Counted from the first letter of the stretch, positions 25,042 to 34,022 are shown. The stretch: DNA of 64,000 bases from Prevotellaceae bacterium UBA4359 (GCA_002393555.1 DGSP01000056.1:9450-73449); one strand, 5' to 3'. Made by a program: numbers and translations. Notes: generated by a model not told the origin, from the letters alone.

Positions 25042-25485
25042 ATGGAAGCAAGATTAGACAAGTGGCTCTGGGCGGCCCGCATCTTCAAGACCCGCTCCAT
25101 TGCTGCCGATGCCTGCAAGAACGGGCGCATCACCATCGGCGGTGTAAAGCAGAAAGCCTCCAAGATGGTGAAGGAAGGCGATGTGATAGAAGTGCGCAAG
25201 CCCCCCATCACCTACGCCTTCAAAGTCTTGAAAGCCATCCAGAACCGCGTGGGCGCAAAACTCGTTCCCGAGGTGCTGGAAAACGTGACTCCGAAAGAGC
25301 AATTGGAACTCCTCGAGATGAACCGCATCAGCGGTTTCGTCGGCAGGGCGCGCGGCACAGGCCGTCCCACCAAGAAGGAGCGCCGCGAACTCGACGACTT
25401 CATCCAGCCCGCCTTCTTCGGCGACTTCGACTTTGACTTCGATGAGGAAGACGACGAGGAAGAACTCGACGAAGGGTTAGAGTAG
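25042..25485 (+). CDS. hslR: S4-domain RNA-binding protein (Hsp15/HslR-like)
   Basis: 147 residues. Residues 1-60 form an S4 domain (RLDKWLWAARIFKTRSIAADAC, GDVIEVRK) like Hsp15, which binds 50S subunits carrying nascent chains after stalling. This fits its position next to pth. The C-terminal third is conserved in Bacteroidota (GRPTKKERRELDDF) and ends in a very acidic, Phe/Asp-rich tail. A 25-bp perfect hairpin follows 35 bp after the stop. Confidence 0.9.
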   Translation: MEARLDKWLWAARIFKTRSIAADACKNGRITIGGVKQKASKMVKEGDVIEVRKPPITYAFKVLKAIQNRVGAKLVPEVLENVTPKEQLELLEMNRISGFVGRARGTGRPTKKERRELDDFIQPAFFGDFDFDFDEEDDEEELDEGLE

Positions 25486-25520
25486 AAAATAAGCAGGGTA
25501 CAGAACGATATAAAATTGTT

Positions 25521-25576
25521 CATAAACACGGAACGGGGCAGCACCGAGTAGGGTGCTGCCCCGTTCCGTGTTTATG
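25521..25576. terminator. 25-bp perfect stem, 6-nt loop
   Basis: Left arm 25521-25545 and right arm 25552-25576 are exact complements with loop gagtag. It follows the S4 gene and would stop transcription in either direction, though it lacks a T run. The perfection of the stem is unusual for a plain terminator. Confidence 0.75.
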
Positions 25577-25590
25577 CGCTTTCAACCCGT

Positions 25591-25667
25591 CAAAACAGGT
25601 GTGAGTCACACCCCCTCCATAGGTGTGAGTCACACCTGTGGTATAGGTGTGAGTCACACCTGTTTTG
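25591..25667. repeat. Three-unit ggtgtgagtcacacc array, locus 1
   Basis: Units at 25598-25612, 25622-25636 and 25646-25660, an exact 24-bp period with 9-nt spacers. Each unit is itself palindromic around TGAGTCA. The outer flanks caaaacagg (25591-25599) and cctgttttg (25659-25667) are inverted repeats. A second locus of the same family is at 52517-52599. Confidence 0.92.
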
Positions 25668-25710
25668 GGGGACTTGAACATGTTGTTTTGTTTCAGCCTC
25701 GTGTGGCTGG

Positions 25711-25761
25711 TTGGCCGAGTTCCTGCTCGGTTATCTGGCAGATGTTCACCACTGCAGTCAT
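25711..25761 (-). pseudogene. Fragment matching the 3' end of pepT
   Basis: Seventeen minus-strand codons read MTAVVNICQITEQELGQ; the intact pepT ends [17 protein letters not shown]. At DNA level about 77% of 52 positions agree, with an 18-bp perfect run (ggcagatgttcaccactg). Sequence upstream of the fragment does not match pepT. The intact end is 5.6 kb away on the other side of the restriction-modification genes, in the same orientation. Confidence 0.75.
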
Positions 25762-25850
25762 GCCACCAATATTGAGGTCGTCACCTCGTTTTTTTCGTCT
25801 TTTTAGTAAAAAAACATTTGCCGCAGCCTTCACATTCACTTTTTTTTCCC

Positions 25851-25858
25851 TACCTTTG
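25851..25858 (+). promoter_or_regulatory. Candidate -7 element for the restriction-modification locus
   Basis: TACCTTTG; no TTTG at the ideal distance (nearest 25817-25820). It would give a leader of about 300 nt before the ATG at 26164. Confidence 0.5.
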
Positions 25859-25942
25859 CCCCTGCAAGCGTTCGGCATCCGTGCCGTCCGTCCTTGCAGA
25901 CATCGTGGGTATATTGAATCAACGTATTCAATTCTGAAGGTT

Positions 25943-26163
25943 CTAAGTTCAAAAATAACCCGACCAAGTTATGCAGAGAACCGAAGGAATGAGAGTACGT
26001 CTATATCGTATAGGCGTACCCCTTCCTTTTCATTTCTCTGCAATGGTTACTCTTGGTCGGGTGCTCCAGAACTTAGGGATGAAACTGCGGAAGGTGGTAC
26101 GTTTTCATTTTGTCCCCACTGTTGCTGACCAATACATTAGATTTCAAAAGCACCCGACCAACC
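25943..26163 (+). promoter_or_regulatory. Structured leader with two mutually exclusive pairings before the restriction-modification gene
   Basis: Nested stems: 25943-25950 with 26069-26076 (8 bp); 25958-25968 acccgaccaag with 26052-26062 (11 bp, perfect); 25972-25980 with 26034-26042 (9 bp); 25984-25989 with 26023-26028; 25995-26005 with 26009-26019 (11 bp, one G-U). The segment 26054-26064 tggtcgggtgc is also a perfect 11-bp complement of 26150-26160 gcacccgacca, which ends 3 nt before the ATG. The two 11-bp helices share 26054-26062 and cannot coexist. Read directly; a switch function is inference. Confidence 0.65.
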
Positions 26164-29100
26164 ATGCAACCGAATCTAACACAGGCGAGCCATACCCCTG
26201 CACCAACGTATGGCATCAACGACATTCTCGACGACATCCGCCGAAAGTCCCTTACGGAACGGGAGAAGGGACAGGATTTCGAGCGACTGATGAAACTATG
26301 GTTTCTCACCGACCCCCGCTATACAAATTTGGAACGGGTGTGGCTGTGGGAGGAGTTCCCTGAAAGGAAAGACTTCGGGGGCACCGACCTGGGCATCGAC
26401 CTCGTGGCACGTACCGACACGGGCGACTACTGGGCCATCCAGTGCAAGTGCTACGACGAGGACACCACCATCGAGAAAGGCATGGTGGATAGTTTCTTGG
26501 CCAACTCCATCCGCACCTTTACCGAAGACGAGACCTTCCAGACATGTGGCTTCAGCAACCTCGTGTGGGTGGAAACCACACGCCGTCCGTGGGGAGTGAA
26601 TGCACAGAAAGCCATCACCAACCTCACCTTGCCTTTCAACAAAATCAATCTTTACGAACTGGAAAGTTCGTCGGTCGATTGGCAGAAACTCCGTCAGGGA
26701 CTCTACGGCAAGAAGGCACAACTCTCGGGCAAGCAGCCACGCGCCCACCAACTCCGTGCCATGGCCGACACCTACCGCCATTTTGTGGAAGAAGGCAACG
26801 AACGTGGCAAACTCATCATGGCGTGTGGCACAGGTAAGACCTACACCTCGCTGAAAATAGCCGAACAAATCACGGAGAAGGATGGCTTCATCCTCTTCCT
26901 CGTGCCGAGCATCGCCCTGTTGGGACAGACCCTCAATGCGTGGATGAGCGACCGCACCGACGATATGCGTGCCATCTGCATCTGCTCCGATGCCAAGGTG
27001 AGCCGCAAGATGCAGGACGATGATGCCACCGATGCCAGCATACAGGAACTGGCTGTGCCTGCCTCTACCAACGTGAAGTCGGTGCTGCGGCAGTTGCGCC
27101 GTTACGAGAAAGAACCTGTGCGCATTGTGATTTTCTCCACCTATCAGAGCATCGATGTGGTGAGCGATGCCCTTCATCAGTATGGGCGTGTTGTTGACCT
27201 CTGCATTTGCGACGAGGCACACCGCACCACGGGCGTGAAACTGAAAGACCGCGACGAGTCGAACTTCACCAAGGTGCACAACAACGACCTCATTCCTGCC
27301 CGCCGTCGGCTCTACATGACCGCCACGCCACGACTCTATCGCGAGTCGGTCAAGGTGAAGGCTGCCGAGAACGACGACATCCTCTGCTCGATGGACGACG
27401 AGGGCATTTATGGCAAGGAGTTCCACCGCCTCACCTTCAACGATGCCGTCAGTCAGGGATTGCTGTGCGACTACAAGGTGCTGGTGCTCACCGTCAGCGA
27501 AGAAGACATTCCTAAGAGCATGGCAGACAACATCAAGGCACAGTACAATGCAGCCTCGGAAGCGGACAAGCCGAAAGAGTTGCAGTTTGACGATGCCACC
27601 AAACTGATAGGCTGCATCAACGGCCTCTCCAAGCGCATCAAGGGCGACCACGGCGTGACCCTCGAGCAAGACCCTGTGCTGATGCACCGAGCCGTAGCCT
27701 TCTGCCAGACCATCAACCCCACCAAGAGCAACCCCAACTTCTCATCCACCCAGATAGCCCGCTACTTCTCGCAAGTGAGCACCGACTACAAGAAAGACCT
27801 CTCTGAGCAGGAGGCGGAGCATGTGGTGAACATCAAGGCACAACACATCGACGGCTCGATGGATGCCGCTACCAGAAACGAGAAGTTGGCATGGCTGAAG
27901 GCAGAGGCTGCCGACCCCAACGAGTGCCGAGTGCTGTGCAATGTGCGCTGTCTGAGCGAAGGGGTGGATGTGCCCGCTCTCGATGCCGTCATTTTCCTTT
28001 CGCCACGCAACAGCGAGGTGGAGGTGGTGCAGTCGGTGGGGCGTGTGATGCGCACTTTCGGCAAGAACACCGATAAGGAGAAGAAATACGGCTACATCAT
28101 CATCCCCGTCATCGTGCCGAGCGATGTCACCCCCGAGCAGGCATTGAACGACAACGAGCGCTTCAAAGTGGTGTGGACCATTCTTAATGCTCTCCGAAGC
28201 CACGACGAAGCGTTTAACGCGCATGTCAACCAAATCAACCTGAACAAGAAACGTCCCGATAAAATTATTGCTGGCGGTGTGCCGAGCGGCAGTTACTCGA
28301 TGGCGGAGGATGTCTATTCCTCCACGATGCGTGAGGCAGGCGATGAGGACGATGCCATCATGCTTGATACGGCACAGGTTGCACAGCAGTTGGAACTCCG
28401 ATTCGGTGCTTTGCAGGATGGCATTTACGCCAAACTGGTGGAGAAGGTGGGCGATAAACTCTATTGGGAGAACTGGGCAAAGTCGGTCGGCGAGATTGCT
28501 CGCAAGTTTATCGAACGCATCACACGGATGGTGAAGGAGAATCCGACTGCCCGTGAGCACTTCCAAGAGTTTGTGGCTGGTCTGCAACGCAACATCAATC
28601 CGAGTGTGGATGAGGGACAAGCCATCGAGATGCTGGCCCAACACATGATTATGCGGCCCGTGTTCGATGCCTTGTTCAACGACTATCAGTTTGTCAACAA
28701 CAACGCGGTGAGCAAGTCGATGCAGTTCATGCTGGAGTTTCTCGAATCGGAAGGTTTCGAGATGGATACGCAGGTGCTGGACAAGTTCTACCAGTCGGTG
28801 CGCATCAATGTGGGCAACATTGACAATCTGGAGGGCAAGCAGACCGTCATCAAGAACCTCTACGAGAAGTTCTTCAAGGGCGCATTCCCGCTCACCGTGG
28901 AGAAACTTGGCATTGTCTATACGCCAGTGGAGTGCGTGGATTTCATCATCCATTCGGTCGAGGACATCTTGCGTGAGGACTTCAACACGTCGCTGACTGA
29001 GGAGAATGTACACATCCTCGATCCCTTTGTGGGAACGGGCACATTCATCACTCGCCTGATGCAGAGCGGACTCATCAAGAATGAAGACTTGCGGCGCAAG

Positions 29101-29775
29101 TACAAGAACGAGATTCATTGCAACGAAATAGTCCTCTTGGCTTACTATATTGCCGACATCAACATCGAGAGTGTCTATCACGACCTGATGGGCAGCGACC
29201 AACCCGACTACTTGCCCTACGACGGCATCTGCCTGACCGACACTTTCCAACTGAACGAACACGGTGACAAAGACATCTTTTCCCAACTTCTGCCCGAAAA
29301 CTCGGAACGGGTGATTAAGCAGAAGAAAGCACCAGTGAGGGTGATACTTGGGAATCCTCCGTACTCGGTGGGACAGAACTCGGCAAACGACAATGCACAG
29401 AACTTGAAGTACCCACATCTTGACAAGCGAGTGGCAGATACATACGCGGCGCATACTAATGCGACCAACAAGAACTCCCTTTACGATAGTTACATCAAGG
29501 CTTTCCGATGGGCGAGCGACCGCATTGCCCAATGCCCCGATGGTGGCATTGTGGCATTCATCAGTAATGGGGCATGGATAGACGGCAATGCCCAAGATGG
29601 TATGCGCCAATGCCTCGAACACGAGTTTGACAAAATCTATATTTTCAATCTGCGAGGTAATCAGCGCACCAGCGGTGAACTTTCTCGCAAAGAAGGTGGT
29701 AAGATTTTTGGCTCTGGCTCTCGCACCCCCATAGCCATCACCATCTTAGTCAAAAAAGCAAAAAATAATTCATGA
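26164..29775 (+). CDS. Type ISP-like restriction-modification enzyme, nuclease-helicase-methyltransferase part
   Basis: 1203 residues from the ATG at 26164. In order: an Mrr-like PD-(D/E)xK nuclease (GTDLGIDLVA and WAIQCKCYDED, about 75-105); a superfamily 2 helicase with Walker A CGTGKT ending at 226, DEAH at 350-353, GVDVPALDAVIF and QSVGRVMRTF; a helical coupler; and an N6-adenine methyltransferase with LDPFVGTG (953-959) and NPPY (1064-1067). This is the order of LlaGI-type single-polypeptide enzymes, which need a C-terminal target-recognition domain; here the frame stops after GSGSRTPIAITILVKK and that domain is in the next gene. Whether the split enzyme works is unknown. Confidence 0.88.
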   Translation: MQPNLTQASHTPAPTYGINDILDDIRRKSLTEREKGQDFERLMKLWFLTDPRYTNLERVWLWEEFPERKDFGGTDLGIDLVARTDTGDYWAIQCKCYDEDTTIEKGMVDSFLANSIRTFTEDETFQTCGFSNLVWVETTRRPWGVNAQKAITNLTLPFNKINLYELESSSVDWQKLRQGLYGKKAQLSGKQPRAHQLRAMADTYRHFVEEGNERGKLIMACGTGKTYTSLKIAEQITEKDGFILFLVPSIALLGQTLNAWMSDRTDDMRAICICSDAKVSRKMQDDDATDASIQELAVPASTNVKSVLRQLRRYEKEPVRIVIFSTYQSIDVVSDALHQYGRVVDLCICDEAHRTTGVKLKDRDESNFTKVHNNDLIPARRRLYMTATPRLYRESVKVKAAENDDILCSMDDEGIYGKEFHRLTFNDAVSQGLLCDYKVLVLTVSEEDIPKSMADNIKAQYNAASEADKPKELQFDDATKLIGCINGLSKRIKGDHGVTLEQDPVLMHRAVAFCQTINPTKSNPNFSSTQIARYFSQVSTDYKKDLSEQEAEHVVNIKAQHIDGSMDAATRNEKLAWLKAEAADPNECRVLCNVRCLSEGVDVPALDAVIFLSPRNSEVEVVQSVGRVMRTFGKNTDKEKKYGYIIIPVIVPSDVTPEQALNDNERFKVVWTILNALRSHDEAFNAHVNQINLNKKRPDKIIAGGVPSGSYSMAEDVYSSTMREAGDEDDAIMLDTAQVAQQLELRFGALQDGIYAKLVEKVGDKLYWENWAKSVGEIARKFIERITRMVKENPTAREHFQEFVAGLQRNINPSVDEGQAIEMLAQHMIMRPVFDALFNDYQFVNNNAVSKSMQFMLEFLESEGFEMDTQVLDKFYQSVRINVGNIDNLEGKQTVIKNLYEKFFKGAFPLTVEKLGIVYTPVECVDFIIHSVEDILREDFNTSLTEENVHILDPFVGTGTFITRLMQSGLIKNEDLRRKYKNEIHCNEIVLLAYYIADINIESVYHDLMGSDQPDYLPYDGICLTDTFQLNEHGDKDIFSQLLPENSERVIKQKKAPVRVILGNPPYSVGQNSANDNAQNLKYPHLDKRVADTYAAHTNATNKNSLYDSYIKAFRWASDRIAQCPDGGIVAFISNGAWIDGNAQDGMRQCLEHEFDKIYIFNLRGNQRTSGELSRKEGGKIFGSGSRTPIAITILVKKAKNNS

Positions 29776-29864
29776 ATAATTCGTGGATAATTCATGAACA
29801 TTCGTGTTTTTTCTTCAACATAAATTATCACAAATTATCCACGAATTAATCATAAATAATTAGT
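29764..29864. repeat. AT-rich inverted repeat splitting the restriction-modification gene
   Basis: Imperfect arms of about 40 nt (29764-29806 and 29820-29864) share ttcgtggataatt. The type resembles intergenic acacgaa/ataattcg repeats elsewhere in the window. It supplies the last codons and TGA of the first part and the region upstream of the second part's ATG. Confidence 0.78.
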
Positions 29865-29867
29865 ATT

Positions 29868-31241
29868 ATGGCAACGATTTATTATCACGATATTGGCGAC
29901 TATCTGAGTCGCGAACAGAAACTGAAAATGGTGCATGACTTCCGCTCTGTCAAGGGAATGGAGTGGACGGAGATTGTGCCGAACGAAAAAGAGGACTGGA
30001 TAAATGTGAGGGATGGGGTGTTTGACACGATGGTATTGCTTGGAGATAAGGATGATAAAGCCAATAAACGAACATTTTTTGTTCCATATTATAGCAATGG
30101 GCTGAAAACACAGCGAGATGCTTGGTGTTACAACTCTTCGCAAACAATCCTTGGAGATAATATGCGGCGAACAATCGAGTTCTACAATTCTCAAGTGCAT
30201 AATGTAGAGTCTGTGGATAAAGTCGAATATAATGACACAAAGTTTAGTTGGACGAGAGCTTGCTTGAATGATTTCCGAAAAAAGAAAACCTATCACTATA
30301 AAGATGGATTATTTATGGAATCTTTATATCGTCCTTTTTTTCGTCAATGCCTTTTTTATTATCGGCCATTAAATGAGATGATGTATCAAATGCCTAAATT
30401 GTATCCAACAAAAGAACAGAAGAACACTATAATATGCGTCCAAGGATTGGGGGCGACTAAAGAGTATTCCGTTCTTATGAGCAATAGCATCGTTGACTTG
30501 GGATTTAATGCAGCATGTCAATGTTTTCCTCTCTACTACTACGAAGAGAACACCCATAAACAGAAGACGCTCTTTGATGATACTCTCGATGATGACTACA
30601 TCCGTCATGATGGCATAACGGACTGGATATTGAAGGAGGTGCGGAGCCGCTACAATGGGGCAAAGAACATCACGAAGGAGATGATTTTCTACTATGTCTA
30701 TGGCTTGTTGCACTCGAAGGACTACCGTGAGCGTTTCGCTGCCGACCTGAAGAAGTCGCTGCCAAGAATCCCCATCGTGGAGCGCATCGAGGACTTCATG
30801 GCGTTCTATAAGGCTGGCAAGCAACTGGCAGAACTCCATCTGAACTACGAGGAGGTGCCTCCGCATCCCGAAGTGGTGGTACACATCACCGCCCAACGTG
30901 CCGACCAAGACGATTACGACTATTTCCGTGTGGATCCGAAGATGAAGTTCCGTAGCAAGGACGACAAGAGCGTCATCCTCTACAACGCCAACATCCGTCT
31001 GGAGCATATTCCCCTAAAAGCCTACGACTACATCGTGAACGGCAAGAGTGCCATCGAGTGGATTGTGGAACGCTACTGTGTCTCCATCGACAAGAAGTCG
31101 CTCATCAAGAACGATGCCAACGATTGGGGACGTGAACACCAGAAACCTCGCTACATCCTTGACCTCCTCCTCTCCGTCATCAATGTCAGCACCCAAACGG
31201 TCGATATCGTCAACTCCCTTCCCCGACTGACGTTCGACTGA
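29868..31241 (+). CDS. Type ISP-like enzyme, target-recognition part
   Basis: 457 residues. The start ATIYYHDIGDYLSREQKL is what normally follows the RTPIAITILVKK segment in fused Type ISP proteins, so this is the C-terminal half of the same enzyme, separated by 92 bp. The rest matches the recognition region: YRPFFRQCLFYY, FFVPYY, IFYYVYGLLHSKDYR and the terminal AIEWIVERY...DANDW. Total length of the two parts, 1660, fits the family. The middle (about 130-260) is more AT-rich than its flanks, as expected for a swapped recognition module. It has its own ATG, so a two-subunit enzyme is possible. Confidence 0.85.
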   Translation: MATIYYHDIGDYLSREQKLKMVHDFRSVKGMEWTEIVPNEKEDWINVRDGVFDTMVLLGDKDDKANKRTFFVPYYSNGLKTQRDAWCYNSSQTILGDNMRRTIEFYNSQVHNVESVDKVEYNDTKFSWTRACLNDFRKKKTYHYKDGLFMESLYRPFFRQCLFYYRPLNEMMYQMPKLYPTKEQKNTIICVQGLGATKEYSVLMSNSIVDLGFNAACQCFPLYYYEENTHKQKTLFDDTLDDDYIRHDGITDWILKEVRSRYNGAKNITKEMIFYYVYGLLHSKDYRERFAADLKKSLPRIPIVERIEDFMAFYKAGKQLAELHLNYEEVPPHPEVVVHITAQRADQDDYDYFRVDPKMKFRSKDDKSVILYNANIRLEHIPLKAYDYIVNGKSAIEWIVERYCVSIDKKSLIKNDANDWGREHQKPRYILDLLLSVINVSTQTVDIVNSLPRLTFD

Positions 31242-31272
31242 TGTCGATTTTCCTCCCCCAGAGCCTTGAAAG

Positions 31273-31312
31273 CAGCGAGGGAACTTGGCTCATTGGCCAA
31301 GTTCCCTCGCTG
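31273..31312. terminator. 17-bp perfect hairpin between converging genes
   Basis: Arms cagcgagggaacttggc (31273-31289) and its complement (31296-31312), loop tcattg. The right arm is pepT coding sequence and the loop holds its stop codon. It would terminate the restriction-modification transcript from the left. Confidence 0.75.
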
Positions 31313-32513
31313 TGATTCGGCAGATGTTCACCACTGTCATCATGGCCTTCTCCAGACTCTGAACGGGACAGAACTCGTGGGGGCCGTGGAAGTTGAGGCC
31401 GCCGGCAAAAATGTTGGGGCAGGGTAGGCCCATGAAGGAAAGTTGTGCTCCGTCGGTTCCGCCTCGGATGGCACGGACCTTGGGTGTCATGCCTGCTTCT
31501 TCGATGGCTTGCTTGGCTATGTCGATGATGTACATCTTGTCCTCCAGTTTCTCGCGCATGTTGTAGTATTGGTCTTTCAGTTCGAGCGTGGCGATGTTTC
31601 CATATTTCTCGTTGATAGATTCCACAACATCTGAAATTTCTGCTTTTCTGCTTTCGAAATACTCTCGGTCATGGTCGCGGATGATGAAGGAGAGTTGGGC
31701 CTTCTCCACCGAGCCGCTGACGTTGGTCAGATGGAAGAAACCTTCGTAGCCTTCGGTGGTCTCGGGTGTTTCGTCGGCAGGCAGCATGCTGACCAGTTCG
31801 GTGGCGATGCGGGCTGCGTTGACCATCTTGTCTTTGGCATAGCCGGGATGTACCGAACAGCCGTTGATGGTGATTTTGGCCGAAGCGGCGTTGAAATTCT
31901 CAAACTCAATCTCGCCCACTTCGCTGCCGTCCATTGTGTAGGCAAACTCACAACCAAACTTTTCCACGTCGAAGTGGTGTGCCCCGAGGCCAATCTCTTC
32001 GTCGGGGTTGAAACCCACGCGAATCTTGCCGTGCTTGATGTCGGGGTGCTGTTGCAGATAGACCATCGCCTGCACGATTTCGGCAATGCCAGCCTTGTCG
32101 TCGGCTCCGAGTAGGGTGGTGCCGTCGGTCACGATGAGGTCTTCGCCCTTGTGCTGGAGCAGTTCGGGAAACTTTTCCACCGAGGTGACGATGCCTTCGG
32201 ACAGGACGATGTCGGTGCCGTCGTAGTGTTCAACAATGCGCGGCTTCACGTTCTGGCCTGATGCGTCGGGGCTGGTGTCCATGTGGGCAATGAAGCCGAT
32301 GGTGGGCACGTGCTTGTCGGTGTTGGCCGGCAGGGTGGCATAGAGATAGCCCAGTTCGTCCAGTTCTACGTCTTGCAGTCCTTCGGCTACGAGTTCCTTC
32401 TTGAGGTATTCGGCAAAGATGCGTTGTTTCTCTGTCGAGGGTGTCACCCCCGTTTCTTCTGACGACTGTGTGTCGTAGGAGACATAATTCAAGAATCTTT
32501 CAACTATATCCAT
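31290..32513 (-). CDS. pepT: Peptidase T (tripeptide aminopeptidase)
   Basis: Zinc-dependent M20B aminopeptidase that removes the N-terminal residue of tripeptides in the cytosol. 407 residues, normal length. Metal and catalytic motifs are [11 protein letters not shown] (H77, D79), [25 protein letters not shown] and [10 protein letters not shown]. It follows a C1 peptidase gene by 15 bp on the same strand, a peptide-degradation pair. A diverged copy of its last 17 codons lies at 25711-25761. Confidence 0.96.
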   Translation of the reverse strand: MDIVERFLNYVSYDTQSSEETGVTPSTEKQRIFAEYLKKELVAEGLQDVELDELGYLYATLPANTDKHVPTIGFIAHMDTSPDASGQNVKPRIVEHYDGTDIVLSEGIVTSVEKFPELLQHKGEDLIVTDGTTLLGADDKAGIAEIVQAMVYLQQHPDIKHGKIRVGFNPDEEIGLGAHHFDVEKFGCEFAYTMDGSEVGEIEFENFNAASAKITINGCSVHPGYAKDKMVNAARIATELVSMLPADETPETTEGYEGFFHLTNVSGSVEKAQLSFIIRDHDREYFESRKAEISDVVESINEKYGNIATLELKDQYYNMREKLEDKMYIIDIAKQAIEEAGMTPKVRAIRGGTDGAQLSFMGLPCPNIFAGGLNFHGPHEFCPVQSLEKAMMTVVNICRITARELGQ

Positions 32514-32528
32514 TTTCTTTCTTCTTTT

Positions 32529-33911
32529 TTATTCTTCAGCACAAAACATGGGGTCCCAGCAGGGCAGCAGGGTGGGTTTCTGCTGGCATGCCTTCAGGAT
32601 TCTCTCCGATGCGTATTTTTTGTTGATGACAAGGCGGAACATGTAGTTGTCAAACCATTCGTCAGTCATGATGATGTGGCCTTGATGTCCACTGCTGGCT
32701 CCCCAAGAGTTTTCGACCATCCACTTGAGAGGTTTGCCGTTGTCGTCGAGGTCAACAGCCTTGAGCGTCATGGCATGCGTGGAACCAGAGTCGAAGGACT
32801 TGATTCTCTGTGCCTTGTCCATGCCGAAGTGGACACCAAAGATGTTGTCATAGTCGAAGTTCTTGAGGTCGGCAATGCCGCGTGAACGGTCAAGGTATTT
32901 GCCCACATCGCAGGAGAAGTACATCATGGTGCTGTCCTTGATGGAGGCGATGGCCGCCTCTTTGATGTCTTGCATAGGCACGTTGAGGTAGAGCCAGTTA
33001 TGGCCATCGTAAGTGTGGCGGTCGTACTGGATTTCGTAGGTTTTCCAGTAGTCGCGGGTGGGGTCGTTCATCAGCATGATGTAGTCGTTTTGTAGGTCGA
33101 GACCGATGAACTCCTTGTAGAATTCCTGTGGCGTGTAGCGTTCGGGCGTGTTGACAATGCGTCCATCGCGGTCTTTGGGTGCCCACATGAACTCAGTGAC
33201 GGGGGTACCAAAACCTAAAGTAAGCATGTGGTAAATCTCTGACAGGAATTTCTCCTTTTGTGCCTGCAGTTCATTGTCTGAAGCCTTCGGGTTGTCGCGC
33301 AAGGCCAAAGCATCCTCTCGCAGTTTCCGCGAGAGGAATTGGGTGAACTGGTAGGTGTGGTTAGAAGTGTAAGTTTCAGGCATCACGCCCTTAGGAACTA
33401 AACCATATTTTGCCACGAGGTCGGCCACGCCCGTGAAGGTGCCGCCGTCGGAGAGGGGGTTCTGGAAGAGCCACCTCACCGTCTGGTCGTCCATCGGTTT
33501 CTTGCGTGTGTCGATGATGGCTTGCAGAAAGAGGTTGGACTTCTCCAACTGGTCGTAGAAAAACAGGTAATTCTGCGAGAACTCCATGCTGGGCAGGGAA
33601 TGTTCCTTTATCATTTTGGCTCTCAACATGTTCAAGCCGGTGAAAAGCCAGCAACGTCCAGATGACTCCTGGTCGGTGATGCCCTTTGAGGGAACGGAGT
33701 TGGAGAAGTAGGTGTTCTGCTCCACTTGGTTGTCTTGATTGAGTGCCAGTGCCGAAACGGGTCCGGCAGCCAGGGCGTTCTTGATGGCTCGTTCACTGCC
33801 CACAAGTTGATTTTCTTTCGCAAACCTTGCAAGCATCTCTTGCGAAATGCTTTGTGAAAATGCTGTCGTGGCGCACCCCAGCAGCATCAGGGTAAGTGCT
33901 TTTTTTGTCAT
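32529..33911 (-). CDS. C1-family aminopeptidase (bleomycin hydrolase-like), exported
   Basis: 460 residues. Catalytic Cys is C87 in QESSGRCWLF, His in STHAMTL and Asn in VENSWG, the arrangement of bleomycin hydrolase/PepC. Unlike cytosolic PepC, this protein starts with a signal peptide (MTKKALTLMLLGCATTAFSQ). LLGC at 10-13 resembles a lipobox, so either periplasmic release or a lipid anchor is possible. Co-transcribed with pepT. Bacteroidota often carry such exported forms. Confidence 0.9.
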   Translation of the reverse strand: MTKKALTLMLLGCATTAFSQSISQEMLARFAKENQLVGSERAIKNALAAGPVSALALNQDNQVEQNTYFSNSVPSKGITDQESSGRCWLFTGLNMLRAKMIKEHSLPSMEFSQNYLFFYDQLEKSNLFLQAIIDTRKKPMDDQTVRWLFQNPLSDGGTFTGVADLVAKYGLVPKGVMPETYTSNHTYQFTQFLSRKLREDALALRDNPKASDNELQAQKEKFLSEIYHMLTLGFGTPVTEFMWAPKDRDGRIVNTPERYTPQEFYKEFIGLDLQNDYIMLMNDPTRDYWKTYEIQYDRHTYDGHNWLYLNVPMQDIKEAAIASIKDSTMMYFSCDVGKYLDRSRGIADLKNFDYDNIFGVHFGMDKAQRIKSFDSGSTHAMTLKAVDLDDNGKPLKWMVENSWGASSGHQGHIIMTDEWFDNYMFRLVINKKYASERILKACQQKPTLLPCWDPMFCAEE

Positions 33912-34014
33912 GATAGTTTTCTATAAATGGATGATTGTAGTTGCTTGCTCTTCATTTTCAATGCGAATTTAGAAAAAAAACTTCGGACAGACTCTTTATT
34001 CCATAATTTATTCT

Positions 34015-34022
34015 TAACTTTG
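34015..34022 (+). promoter_or_regulatory. Candidate promoter of the polysaccharide operon
   Basis: TAACTTTG, about 80 bp before the first gene; no clear -33 TTTG. The leader is AT-rich. Confidence 0.45.

Noticed and set aside
25598..25660. Short regularly spaced repeats as a possible CRISPR array
   Set aside because: Units are palindromic and 15 nt, spacers 8-9 nt and only three copies; no cas gene is present.
25553..26128. 191-codon plus-strand frame before the restriction-modification gene
   Set aside because: It runs through a hairpin, the repeat array, the pepT fragment and the structured leader, so it is not a plausible protein.
27742..29622. 626-codon minus-strand frame
   Set aside because: Mirror of the helicase/methyltransferase gene; no recognisable domain.
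29868..31241. Independent orphan protein
   Set aside because: Its first residues continue the Type ISP sequence, so it is the missing recognition part.
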